Shown here: positions 45,782 through 54,090 of the stretch, in pieces
How positions within the stretch are numbered: the first letter of the stretch is position 1
Layout: every line of letters begins with the position of its first letter
Assembly: GCA_016699715.1 (NCBI GenBank)
Contig: CP065007.1
Location: forward strand, 1,612,001-1,676,000
Direction of reading: 5' to 3'
DNA: 64,000 nt
Origin: Candidatus Competibacteraceae bacterium
GTDB taxonomy: Bacteria; Pseudomonadota; Gammaproteobacteria; Competibacterales; Competibacteraceae
Made by a program: the position numbers and the translations under genes
The notes under the pieces: generated by a model
What the model was told of the DNA's origin: nothing
What the model saw: the letters and a program-made list of their open reading frames with translations, nothing else
Databases searched by the model: none

Positions 45782-46699
45782 ATGGACTGGCATATTCTCG
45801 CCCAACAACTGGTCAACGGCCTGACGCTTGGCTCCATCTACGGCCTGATCGCCATCGGCTACACCATGGTGTACGGCATCGTGGGCATGATCAACTTTGC
45901 CCACGGCGATGTGTACATGGTCTCGGCTTATCTGACCGCAATCTGTCTGGCCGTCTTGTTCTCCTTCGGCATCGACTCGCTGCCCTTCGCCCTGCTGGCC
46001 ACTTTAGCAACCACCATGCTGATCACCGCCGCTTACGGCTGGACCATCGAGCGCGTCGCTTACCGCCCACTGCGCGGCGCGCCTCGGCTGGCGCCGCTGA
46101 TTTCCGCGATCGGCATGTCGCTGGTGCTGCAAAATGGAGTGCAACTCAGTCAGGGTGCCAAGACTCAAGGCGTGCCCAGCCTGATCCCGGCCACACTGCG
46201 CTTTGGCGAAGGCCATGACTTCGTGCAAATCACTTTGGTGCAATTGATGATTATCGTGGTCTCCCTGACCAGCATGGCGGCACTCACCTGGCTGATCCAG
46301 CGCACCTCATTGGGCCGGCAATGCCGCGCGACGCAGCAGGACCGACGGATGGCGGCGATTCTCGGCATCAACACCGACCGGATTATCTCCATGGTGTTCG
46401 TCATCGGCGCCGCCATGGCCGCCATCGCCGGGGTGCTGGTGACCCTGAACTATGGCTCCTTTGATTTCTACATCGGCTTCGTCACCGGCATCAAAGCCTT
46501 CACCGCCGCGGTGCTGGGCGGTATCGGCTCGCTGCCGGGCGCGATGTTGGGTGGCCTGATTCTCGGCTTGGCGGAAGCGCTGTTCTCCGGCATGGTCAAC
46601 ACCGATTACAAAGACGTATTCGCCTTCTCGCTGTTGGTGCTGGTGCTGATTTTTCGCCCCACGGGCCTGCTTGGTAAGCCGGAAGTGGAGAAAGTGTAA
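45782..46699 (+). CDS. livH: Branched-chain amino acid ABC transporter permease LivH
   Basis: 305 residues, about eight membrane helices. NGLTLGSIYGLIAIGYTMVY and GMINFAHGDVYMVSAYL start the protein. The coupling region is RATQQDRRMAAILGINTDRI, followed by FTAAVLGGIGSLPGAMLGGL. The ATG at 45782 is chosen from the conserved N-terminus; the frame upstream would only translate leader. It pairs with LivM. Confidence 0.95.
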   Translation: MDWHILAQQLVNGLTLGSIYGLIAIGYTMVYGIVGMINFAHGDVYMVSAYLTAICLAVLFSFGIDSLPFALLATLATTMLITAAYGWTIERVAYRPLRGAPRLAPLISAIGMSLVLQNGVQLSQGAKTQGVPSLIPATLRFGEGHDFVQITLVQLMIIVVSLTSMAALTWLIQRTSLGRQCRATQQDRRMAAILGINTDRIISMVFVIGAAMAAIAGVLVTLNYGSFDFYIGFVTGIKAFTAAVLGGIGSLPGAMLGGLILGLAEALFSGMVNTDYKDVFAFSLLVLVLIFRPTGLLGKPEVEKV

Positions 46700-46702
46700 G
46701 CC

Positions 46703-48013
46703 ATGCCACCCGTTGCCGCCGCCCCCTCCACGACCGGGGTTCGCTGGAATCTCGTGTTCCGCCAGGCTGTCCTGGAAGCCACCGCGGCGTTTGCCCTGGC
46801 GCTCTTGCTGCTGGGTCCCATCGTCGGCCTGGTGCTGGACGGCTATCAGGTCAAGAATGAATTGCAACGCCCGTTGCTAATCGCCGCGATCATCGCCGTG
46901 GGCCGGTTTCTGGTGACCTTGGCGATGCACACCCCGACCGGGCAAGCAGCGCTCGAACGGTTCAATGCCCGCCGTCGCCAACCGGGGGTGCTGGTGGTCA
47001 GCGCCTCGGAAAGCAACCAGCAGCGCTGGTGGCTACTGATCATCGTTGCCGTCAGCCTGACCCTGCCGTTTCTGGCTAGCAAGTATTGGCTGACGGTGCT
47101 GATCCAGGCCATGATCTACGTGCTGCTCGGTCTGGGTTTGAACATCGTGGTCGGGCTGGCCGGTCTGCTCGATCTCGGCTATGTCGCCTTCTACGCCGTC
47201 GGCGCTTATGGGTTGGCCTTGGGCGCACAGTATCTCGACCTGGGCTTCTGGAGCGCACTACCGCTGGCGGCGATGTTGGCGGCATTGTTCGGCGGCGTGC
47301 TCGGCTTCCCGGTGCTGCGGATGCATGGCGACTATCTGGCCATTGTCACCCTGGGCTTTGGCGAGATCATCCGCCTGGTGCTGAATAACTGGCTGGAATT
47401 CACCGGCGGTCCCAACGGCGTCTCCGCCCCAGCCCCGCAATTGTTCGGTCTGGAATTCACCCGCACGGCCAGGGATGGGGGGATACCCTTTCACGAATAT
47501 TTCCAAATCAGCTACGATCCAACACATCGCTTCATCTTTATCTACCTGGCGCTGTTTCTGATCGTCTGTCTGATGGTCGTGGTGGTCACCCGCCTGCGTA
47601 ACATGCCGATAGGCCGCGCCTGGGAAGCGTTGCGCGAGGACGAGATCGCTTGTCGCGCCTTGGGCATCAACCATGTTCTGGTCAAACTGTCGGCATTCAT
47701 GATGGGGGCGACAGTCGGTGGTATCGCCGGAGTGTTCTTCGCCACCTATCAGGGCTTCATCAATCCGATGTCGTTCAACTTCTTCGAATCGGCGTTGATC
47801 GTCGCCATCGTGGTGCTGGGCGGGCTGGGTTCCACCACTGGGGTAATTGTGGCGGCGGTGGTGCTGACCATTTTACCCGAGCTGCTGCGCGCCTTTGCTG
47901 ACTATCGGGTGTTTGCCTTCGGGGTGCTGATGGTGCTGATGATGATCTGGCGACCACGCGGCCTGATTCGCCCCCGGCGGCGTGCCTTCGAGGTCAAGGG
48001 ATTGTGTCGATGA
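46703..48013 (+). CDS. livM: Branched-chain amino acid ABC transporter permease LivM
   Basis: 436 residues. An N-terminal extension of about 110 residues with two membrane segments (DUF3382-like) precedes the canonical permease, which begins near MIYVLLGLGLNIVVGLAGLL. Then LRMHGDYLAIVTLGFGEIIR, the coupling loop ALREDEIACRALGINHVLVK and GSTTGVIVAAVVLTILPELL. It starts 3 bases after livH and overlaps livG by four bases. Confidence 0.95.
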   Translation: MPPVAAAPSTTGVRWNLVFRQAVLEATAAFALALLLLGPIVGLVLDGYQVKNELQRPLLIAAIIAVGRFLVTLAMHTPTGQAALERFNARRRQPGVLVVSASESNQQRWWLLIIVAVSLTLPFLASKYWLTVLIQAMIYVLLGLGLNIVVGLAGLLDLGYVAFYAVGAYGLALGAQYLDLGFWSALPLAAMLAALFGGVLGFPVLRMHGDYLAIVTLGFGEIIRLVLNNWLEFTGGPNGVSAPAPQLFGLEFTRTARDGGIPFHEYFQISYDPTHRFIFIYLALFLIVCLMVVVVTRLRNMPIGRAWEALREDEIACRALGINHVLVKLSAFMMGATVGGIAGVFFATYQGFINPMSFNFFESALIVAIVVLGGLGSTTGVIVAAVVLTILPELLRAFADYRVFAFGVLMVLMMIWRPRGLIRPRRRAFEVKGLCR

Positions 48014-48903
48014 CCAGCGACCCGATTCACCCGCCGCTTCTGGAAGTGGCCGGGTTGAGCATGCGTTTCGGTGGCATCCTGGCACTCAATGATGTCAGTT
48101 TTGAAGTCAGGCACGGTTCGATCTCGGCCCTGATCGGACCCAACGGCGCCGGCAAAACCACCGTATTCAATTGCCTGACCGGTTTCTACAAAGCGACGGA
48201 AGGCCGGATCGCGCTGCATACTCCGCGCGCCGCCATCGACCTGATTCAGATCCTGGGTCAGCCCTTTCAGGCCGGTGACCTGGTCAACCCGGCGGACTTT
48301 GCCAACCGGCTGTATTATAAAACGTTTGGTGGCACCCATCGGGTGACCCGGGCTGGGCTGGCGCGCACCTTCCAGAATGTGCGGTTGTTCAAGGAAATGA
48401 CCGCGATCGAAAACCTGCTGGTCGCTCAGCACCTGCAACTCAACCGTAACCTGGTGGCGGGCCTGCTGCAAACCGCAGCCTATCGCCAATCCGAACGCGA
48501 CGCCCTGGAGCGCGCTTACGCCTGGCTCAAGGTTTTTGGACTGGCCGAGGATGCCAACCGTCTGGCTGGAGAATTACCCTATGGTCACCAGCGGCGTCTG
48601 GAAATCGCTCGTGCCATGTGCACTGGTCCCCGCTTGCTGTGCCTGGACGAACCCGCGGCCGGATTGAATCCCCGCGAGACCGAGCAATTGAGCGAGTTGA
48701 TTCGCCGGTTGCGCGACGAGCATGGGGTCACGATCCTGCTGATCGAACACGACATGGGCTTGGTGATGAGGCTGTCGGAGCATATCGTGGTACTGGATTA
48801 TGGCGAGGTCATCGCCGATGGCGATCCGCACACCGTGGCGCACCATCCAGCCGTGTTGGCGGCCTATCTTGGAACCGACACGGTAAACGACGATGAGTCC
48901 TAG
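48010..48903 (+). CDS. livG: Branched-chain amino acid ABC transporter ATPase LivG
   Basis: 297 residues. Walker A GPNGAGKTTVFNCLTGF, Walker B LCLDEPAAGLNPRE and the LivG-type signature LPYGHQRRLEIARAM. GGTHRVTRAGLARTFQNVRL includes the Q-loop. The start is placed at ATG 48010 for the ATGA overlap with livM; GTG 48004 is an alternative. The stop overlaps the start of livF by 11 bases. Confidence 0.95.
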   Translation: MTSDPIHPPLLEVAGLSMRFGGILALNDVSFEVRHGSISALIGPNGAGKTTVFNCLTGFYKATEGRIALHTPRAAIDLIQILGQPFQAGDLVNPADFANRLYYKTFGGTHRVTRAGLARTFQNVRLFKEMTAIENLLVAQHLQLNRNLVAGLLQTAAYRQSERDALERAYAWLKVFGLAEDANRLAGELPYGHQRRLEIARAMCTGPRLLCLDEPAAGLNPRETEQLSELIRRLRDEHGVTILLIEHDMGLVMRLSEHIVVLDYGEVIADGDPHTVAHHPAVLAAYLGTDTVNDDES

Positions 48904-49618
48904 CGAGCCGTTGTTGCAAATCCACGAACTGGATGCCCGCTACGGTCCGATCCAGGCCTTGCGCCAAGTCTCCCTGCATATCGATTCCGGCGAAATCGTG
49001 ACCCTGATCGGCGCCAATGGAGCGGGAAAATCGACCTTACTGATGAGCCTGTTCGGCGATCCACAGCCAGCCGGGGGCTGGATCCACTATCAGGGTTGCG
49101 ACATCACCGGCCTGCCGACCCACGAGATCGCCAAGCGCGGCATCGCGCAAGCTCCGGAAGGACGGCGAATCTTTGCGGCGATGAGCGTGGAGGAAAATCT
49201 GCTGATGGGAGCGATACCGGTCGGGATGGAGCACATGGATGCCGACCTGATCAAAGTATTCGAGCTGTTCCCCCGCCTCAAGGAACGGCGCAATCAACGG
49301 GCCGGCACGCTCTCCGGCGGCGAGCAGCAGATGCTGGCGATTGGCCGGGCGTTGATGAGCCGGCCTCGCCTGCTGCTGCTGGATGAACCCAGTCTGGGAC
49401 TGGCACCGCTGATGGTGCAGCGTATCTTTGCCACGATCCGGGAAATTCGTGACAGCGGCGCCACCATTTTTCTGGTGGAGCAGAACGCCCACCATGCACT
49501 AAAGCTCGCCCAGCGCGGCTACGTGCTGGTCAACGGTGAAATCCGCCTGTCGGGAACCGGCGAGGAATTGCTGGCCGACCCCGAGGTGCGGCGGGCATAT
49601 TTGGGTGGACGAGGCTGA
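48893..49618 (+). CDS. livF: Branched-chain amino acid ABC transporter ATPase LivF
   Basis: 241 residues with Walker A GANGAGKSTLLMSLFG, signature LSGGEQQMLAIGRALMSRPR, Walker B LLLLDEPSLGLAPLMV and the H-loop in VEQNAHHALKLAQRGYV. It forms the ATPase heterodimer with LivG. It ends the operon; no terminator is obvious in the short gap before the convergent coiled-coil gene. Confidence 0.95.
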   Translation: MSPSEPLLQIHELDARYGPIQALRQVSLHIDSGEIVTLIGANGAGKSTLLMSLFGDPQPAGGWIHYQGCDITGLPTHEIAKRGIAQAPEGRRIFAAMSVEENLLMGAIPVGMEHMDADLIKVFELFPRLKERRNQRAGTLSGGEQQMLAIGRALMSRPRLLLLDEPSLGLAPLMVQRIFATIREIRDSGATIFLVEQNAHHALKLAQRGYVLVNGEIRLSGTGEELLADPEVRRAYLGGRG

Positions 49619-49631
49619 AAAACGACTTTAC

Positions 49632-50690
49632 TTATAACGACCCCCTCGCCTCCCAGGATGGAGTAATGATCTGTTCGGAGCGCTTGCGACAGACCATTTC
49701 GAGTTCCTTCAGAATGGTCTCCATGCCAATCAGCCGGTCCAGAATGGTGCGGACCTCGCGCAGAGTGAAGATGACATCAACATCCATTTCCAGGTACTTT
49801 TGCCGCTCGCCGCGCTCCGCCTGCTCGATGGCCGCCTGAATGCTTTCTCCCTTATCCACCTCGGTACCCAGCAGGCGAATAAACACCCGGAGTTTTTCGC
49901 GTTGCTGGGTCATCCACTCATTGTACTGATGCAGCAGCTCGTAGCCGTCCTCGACCGAGTAGGCTTTATAGCGGAATTTAAGCTTGAGATCCTCGAAAGT
50001 GTTGTGGCGGAAAAGTCGCCCTTCTTTCCAATCATCGATGGTTTGCTTGAATTCGATCGGCAAAAAATCCACCCCGGCCTCAATGCGATTCTTGATGAAC
50101 TCCAGTTCCTGTGCCTCCTTCTCCACCTTCTCGGCGGTGGTGCGCACCTGCTGACGGATCGCTTCCGTCCGAGTGTAGGTTTTTTGCGATGCCTTGCCCG
50201 GTTTGGCGACGGCGGGAGCGGCCACCCGGTTGCCTTCGCGTTCCGCATCCAACCATTCGGTGATGGCATCCTCGACGGCGCGCATTCGCGCCTCGACTTC
50301 CTCGGACTCCCGCCGCTCCACCGTGGTGCGCTTAATCTGGACACGCTCGGCCTCGGCCTGTTCGGCCGCCGCCCACTCGGCGATAGCCTGTTCCGCCGCC
50401 GCCTTCTCCGTCGCCGCCTTCTCCGTCGCCGCCTTCTCCGTCGCCGCCCGCTTGGCCGCCAGCCGCTCCGCCGCCGCCCGCTTGGTCGCCAGCCGCTCCG
50501 CCGCCACTTTCTCCGCCGCCACTTTCTCCGCCGCTACTCTCTCCGCCGAGGCTTTCTTCAACGCCTCTAACCGCTGTTCCATTCGCTGCTTATGCTGTTG
50601 GATAAAATGCAGGACCAGCCAGCCGGCGAACACAATGCTCGCCAGCGCCCCCAGCAATCCGATCACGCCCGTTAGTTGCCAACCGCTCAT
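49632..50690 (-). CDS. Membrane-anchored alanine-rich coiled-coil protein, unknown function
   Basis: 352 residues. One membrane helix (about residues 5-28: LTGVIGLLGALASIVFAGWL) is followed by a highly charged helix. Residues 49-116 are 13 or so pentapeptide repeats of the type (A/T)E(K/R)(V/L/A)A. Then comes a globular part from about residue 180 with RIEAGVDFLPIEFKQTIDDW, KEGRLFRHNTFEDLKLKFRY and a long C-terminal helix. I recognise no family. The layout suggests a rigid rod holding a cytoplasmic domain away from the inner membrane. It lies between livF and rdgC with no evident operon partner. Confidence 0.7.
   Translation of the reverse strand: MSGWQLTGVIGLLGALASIVFAGWLVLHFIQQHKQRMEQRLEALKKASAERVAAEKVAAEKVAAERLATKRAAAERLAAKRAATEKAATEKAATEKAAAEQAIAEWAAAEQAEAERVQIKRTTVERRESEEVEARMRAVEDAITEWLDAEREGNRVAAPAVAKPGKASQKTYTRTEAIRQQVRTTAEKVEKEAQELEFIKNRIEAGVDFLPIEFKQTIDDWKEGRLFRHNTFEDLKLKFRYKAYSVEDGYELLHQYNEWMTQQREKLRVFIRLLGTEVDKGESIQAAIEQAERGERQKYLEMDVDVIFTLREVRTILDRLIGMETILKELEMVCRKRSEQIITPSWEARGSL
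50343..50546 (-). repeat. 15-bp tandem repeats coding the pentapeptide rod
   Basis: About 13 imperfect 15-bp units encode AEKVA/TEKAA-type pentads. Three neighbouring units near 50400-50445 are practically identical (GCCGCCTTCTCCGTC on the plus strand), a sign of recent expansion by slippage. Copy number could vary between strains. Confidence 0.7.
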
Positions 50691-50776
50691 GTGTCGCCTT
50701 TTCGAACCGCCGCAGTGATGTACGGCCCCGCCGTATTATTCAAATCTAGCGCCTGTGCCGGCTCAATGCCGAATAT

Positions 50777-51673
50777 CTACGCCTCGCCCCCGAATACCTC
50801 CAGCAAGCGCGGCGCCAGCAGCGCCAACTCGCCGCTCATCAGCGCGAACTCGGCATCGAATATCGCCTCTGGGGAGTCCGCGATATCCCGCAACGACTCC
50901 CGGATCACATCGAGAAATTGGAGCCGACGAATCGTCAACGCTTCATCGAGCACAAAGGCGATCCGCCCGTTCCAGCACAGGCCCAACCGGGTTACCTCCT
51001 TCCCCGCGGCCAGATGGCCGCGGATTTCGGTACCCGCCAAATCCTGTCCGCGACAACGCACGACTCCACCGGTTTCTCCCGCCTCCCGCAGCTCGCAGAT
51101 ATCACCCAGTGTAAATTCCGCGGGGGCTTGGCCCTCGGCCAGCCACGCCGTCATAACCGCCGCCACCGGGTGCCGCACCCGTGGCGGAGCGATCGGCAGG
51201 GTGTCCAGCGTCTTGCGCAGCATCCCGGTCAGCTCTTCCACTCCGCGCGGGCTGGCGCTGCCCACCACCAGCCAGCCCGCTGATGGATCGAGATAAGCAT
51301 AGCCATGCCGGCTCCGGCACAGGGCGCGCGGCAGCAGTTCGCCCACCATCTGCTCGCGCAGTTCCTGTTTTTCACGCCGCCGCACTGGCCCCCGCCGCTC
51401 TTCCATCTCGGCGATGCGCTCGTCCACCATCTGGTTCAGCACAGCCGCCGGCAAGACTTTCTCCTCGGTCCGCAAGCACAGCAACAACCGGCCCGCCGCG
51501 GCATGCACCAGGTCGCGTCCCTTGCGGCCCAGCGGCGGCGCCCAGCCAGTACTGCTCGGTTGATGGCTGGGACAGGGCTGGAAGGCGCGCTGCTCCAGTC
51601 GCGTCGCCAGCGTCTCGGCCGAGAGCGGCAATGGCTCAACCAAGCGAAATAACGTCATATTCTTGAACCACAT
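50777..51673 (-). CDS. rdgC: Recombination-associated protein RdgC
   Basis: 298 residues from the ATG at 51673 (MWFKNMTLFRL). It shows RAFQPCPSHQPSSTGWAPPL, RTEEKVLPAAVLNQMVDERI, RREKQELREQMVGELLPRAL and ETGGVVRCRGQDLAGTEIRG. RdgC forms a ring dimer on double-stranded DNA and limits RecA activity. It is transcribed away from the phasin gene; 179 bases between the two starts hold the phasin promoter. Confidence 0.93.
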   Translation of the reverse strand: MWFKNMTLFRLVEPLPLSAETLATRLEQRAFQPCPSHQPSSTGWAPPLGRKGRDLVHAAAGRLLLCLRTEEKVLPAAVLNQMVDERIAEMEERRGPVRRREKQELREQMVGELLPRALCRSRHGYAYLDPSAGWLVVGSASPRGVEELTGMLRKTLDTLPIAPPRVRHPVAAVMTAWLAEGQAPAEFTLGDICELREAGETGGVVRCRGQDLAGTEIRGHLAAGKEVTRLGLCWNGRIAFVLDEALTIRRLQFLDVIRESLRDIADSPEAIFDAEFALMSGELALLAPRLLEVFGGEA

Positions 51674-51760
51674 GGGAATTATCCATCGCCGCAAAGGTCA
51701 GCATTATCCGTCAATGCCGGCTGGACGCCAAGTCGGCATTGACGTCGCCGTCTTGCTGCG

Positions 51761-51813
51761 CTGCAATAAAAATCCGAGCTTATATTGCACTGCAACAAAA
51801 GCTGCTTTATGCT
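51761..51813 (+). promoter_or_regulatory. Phasin promoter with overlapping TGC-rich direct repeats
   Basis: TTGCAC (51785-51790) and TATGCT (51808-51813) are 17 bases apart, a good sigma-70 promoter. The direct repeats CTGCAATAAAA (51761-51771) and CTGCAACAAAA (51790-51800) flank and overlap it. PhaR repressors of phasin genes bind TGC-rich DNA in other bacteria, so these are candidate PhaR operators. No phaR gene is in the window. Confidence 0.5.
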
Positions 51814-51852
51814 ATTTTCCATCAACCGATCACTTGTGGAGAAACCACCGCC

Positions 51853-52197
51853 ATGACCAACGATGCCCTAGCCAAAATGTCCGAGCAGTACCAGAGCTTC
51901 CTGGCTCCGGTGATCAAGGCCAACAAGCTGTCCGCCACCAACCTGGAAGCCTTGGTCAATTTTCAGATGAACGCCCTGCAATCCTATGTCGATATGGCGA
52001 TGAACCGGATGAAAAGCGCCGCCGACATCAGCGACCCCGCCAGTTTGCAGGCGTTCCTGACCTCGCAGTCCGAGTCGATCTCCAGTTTGAATCAGAAGTT
52101 CATGGACGATGCCAAGACCCTGGCCGATCTGACAACGCGCTTCAAGGCCGAATTCGACCAGCTGGTACAGGACAGCTTGGGCGGTATCGGCAAATAA
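51853..52197 (+). CDS. Phasin family protein
   Basis: 114 residues, entirely helical and without a signal peptide. YQSFLAPVIKANKLSATNLE, ALVNFQMNALQSYVDMAMNR and LADLTTRFKAEFDQLVQDSL match the phasin_2-type amphipathic helices that coat polyhydroxyalkanoate granules and control their size. The start at 51853 follows GGAGAAACCACCGCC, a moderate ribosome site. It is a monocistronic unit with its own promoter and a strong terminator (52215-52247). No phaC, phaB or phaR gene is nearby. Confidence 0.85.
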   Translation: MTNDALAKMSEQYQSFLAPVIKANKLSATNLEALVNFQMNALQSYVDMAMNRMKSAADISDPASLQAFLTSQSESISSLNQKFMDDAKTLADLTTRFKAEFDQLVQDSLGGIGK

Positions 52198-52214
52198 GCC
52201 GCCTCCTTCCCCGC

Positions 52215-52247
52215 AAGGCCGAACCTCCCGGTTCGGCCTTTTTCTTT
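52215..52247 (+). terminator. Intrinsic terminator after the phasin gene
   Basis: AAGGCCGAACC (52215-52225) pairs perfectly with GGTTCGGCCTT (52230-52240) around a 4-base loop. TTTCTTT follows. Confidence 0.9.
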
Positions 52248-52343
52248 GGCCGGCGGTGAGCAGACACTGTCCCGGCGGGTTCCGTTTGGTATTCTATAGC
52301 TCTCCATTCGCATCCTGCATCCCAGTTTCCCGATGATCTCCCA

Positions 52344-53432
52344 ATGACAAAAAATCGGATCGTGGTGGGCCTGTCCGGCGGCGTGGATTCCTCGGTGGCC
52401 GCTCTGCTGCTGGTCGAACAGGGCCACGATGTGCATGGCGTGTTCATGAAAAACTGGGAGGATTCCCACGAGGCCGGTTACTGTTCCGCCGCCGAGGATC
52501 TGGAGGACGCGCGCTCGGTTTGCGACACGCTGGACATTCCCTTGCATCAGGTCAGCTTTACCGCCGAATATCGGGAACGGGTGTTCCGCTATTTTCTGGA
52601 CGAATACCGCTGCGGCCGAACCCCCAACCCGGACATCCTGTGCAACACCGAAATCAAGTTCAGGGCTTTCCTCGACCATGCCCGCCGACTGGGCGCTGGG
52701 CGTATTGCCACCGGCCACTATGTCCGACGCGAAGGGCGCGACGACCACCAGCACTTGCTCAAGGGCCGCGACCCGAATAAGGATCAGAGCTATTTTCTGT
52801 ACGGACTCGACCAGTCCCAACTGGCCAGCGCACTGTTTCCCGTCGGCGACATCCACAAGCAGGAGGTGCGGAATATGGCCGCCCGCGCCGGTCTGGTCAC
52901 CCATGCCAAAAAGGACAGCACCGGCATCTGCTTTATCGGCGAACGTCCGTTCCGAGAGTTCCTGAACCGTTTTCTGCCAGCCCAACCGGGGCCGATCCGA
53001 ACCCTGGACGGAGAACTGCTGGGCGAACATGCCGGCTTGATGTTTCACACCATCGGCCAGCGGCAGGGACTCGGCATCGGTGGCCGACGCGATGGCAGCG
53101 GCGCACCCTGGTACGTCGCCAGCAAGGAGCTGGACAGCAACACACTGATCGTGGTGCAGGGGCACGATCACCCCGCTCTGTTCCACCGGCGCTTACGCGC
53201 CTCGCAACTGCGCTGGATTGCCGGGCAAGCGCCCACCATGCCGTTGCGCTGTCAGGCCAAGATTCGCTATCGCCAGCATGATCAGGCTTGCGTGCTGGAC
53301 GCGCTGGACCCACGAGGCGCCACGGTCCGGTTTTTGGAACCACAACGCGCCATCACCCCCGGACAGTCCATCGTCTTCTACCTCGCCGACGACTGCCTGG
53401 GCGGCGGAACGATCGACGCCGCCTGGGATTGA
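52344..53432 (+). CDS. mnmA: tRNA-specific 2-thiouridylase
   Basis: 362 residues. It thiolates U34 of Lys, Glu and Gln tRNAs. The ATP-binding P-loop is VVGLSGGVDSSVAALLL. The two catalytic cysteines are Cys100 in NPDILCN and Cys196 in GICFIGER. DQSYFLYGL and FHTIGQRQGLGIGG are also conserved. hflD follows after 30 bases, the order seen in E. coli. Confidence 0.97.
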   Translation: MTKNRIVVGLSGGVDSSVAALLLVEQGHDVHGVFMKNWEDSHEAGYCSAAEDLEDARSVCDTLDIPLHQVSFTAEYRERVFRYFLDEYRCGRTPNPDILCNTEIKFRAFLDHARRLGAGRIATGHYVRREGRDDHQHLLKGRDPNKDQSYFLYGLDQSQLASALFPVGDIHKQEVRNMAARAGLVTHAKKDSTGICFIGERPFREFLNRFLPAQPGPIRTLDGELLGEHAGLMFHTIGQRQGLGIGGRRDGSGAPWYVASKELDSNTLIVVQGHDHPALFHRRLRASQLRWIAGQAPTMPLRCQAKIRYRQHDQACVLDALDPRGATVRFLEPQRAITPGQSIVFYLADDCLGGGTIDAAWD

Positions 53433-53462
53433 ATCCAACTTCGCAACCCCGATCTCCATCTC

Positions 53463-54080
53463 ATGCCCCAGACCGACCGTGATCGCGCCATCGCTCTCGC
53501 CGGCGTGCTGCAAGCCGCCGACCTGGTGCGCGGCATCGCCCGCCGCGGCCAAGCCAACCCGGAGGATGTCGAAACCTGCCTGAACAGCCTGATCAAGATT
53601 GACGCCGCCAGCAGCGACGACGTGTACGGCGGCATTCTCCAGCTGCGCACCGGACTACAACTACTTGAGCAGCAGCTCGGCAATCCGCGAGACATGGAAT
53701 TGACCCGCTATGCGGTAACGCTGCTGAGCCTGGAACGCAAGCTATCCCAACGCGCCAATCTGTTGCGGGCCGTCCGTACCGGTATCGAGAACATCATCCC
53801 GAATCTGGCACATTTTCCGGTCGGGCACAGCAACTCCATCGCCCGTTTCGCCGAGATCTATCTGAACAACCTGAGCACACTGTCACCGCGCATCATGGTC
53901 AGCGGCGCACCGGTCCACTTGAACAACCCGGAGAACAGCAACCGGATTCGGGCGCTGCTGCTGGCCGGCATCCGCGCGGCGGCCTTGTGGCGGCAAAGCG
54001 GCGGGGGCCGGTTGACGCTGCTGCTGCGGCGCAATCCCTTGCTGCGGGAAACCCGGCGGCTGTTGGCCAGCTTGGCGTAA
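53463..54080 (+). CDS. hflD: HflD homologue (high frequency lysogenisation protein)
   Basis: 205 residues, helical. QAADLVRGIARRGQANPEDV, GLQLLEQQLGNPRDMELTRY, TLLSLERKLSQRANLLRAVR and HFPVGHSNSIARFAEIYLN match HflD (YcfC), which lies on the inner face of the membrane and in E. coli affects lambda lysogenisation by binding CII. Its usual partner purB does not follow here; the next gene is relA on the other strand, 10 bases away. Confidence 0.92.
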   Translation: MPQTDRDRAIALAGVLQAADLVRGIARRGQANPEDVETCLNSLIKIDAASSDDVYGGILQLRTGLQLLEQQLGNPRDMELTRYAVTLLSLERKLSQRANLLRAVRTGIENIIPNLAHFPVGHSNSIARFAEIYLNNLSTLSPRIMVSGAPVHLNNPENSNRIRALLLAGIRAAALWRQSGGGRLTLLLRRNPLLRETRRLLASLA

Positions 54081-54090
54081 ACCATCGGCT

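Noticed and set aside
49800..50570. 256-codon plus-strand frame with LLRRRLLRRR repeats
   Set aside because: It is the antisense reading of the pentapeptide repeat; the minus strand gives the plausible membrane-anchored protein.
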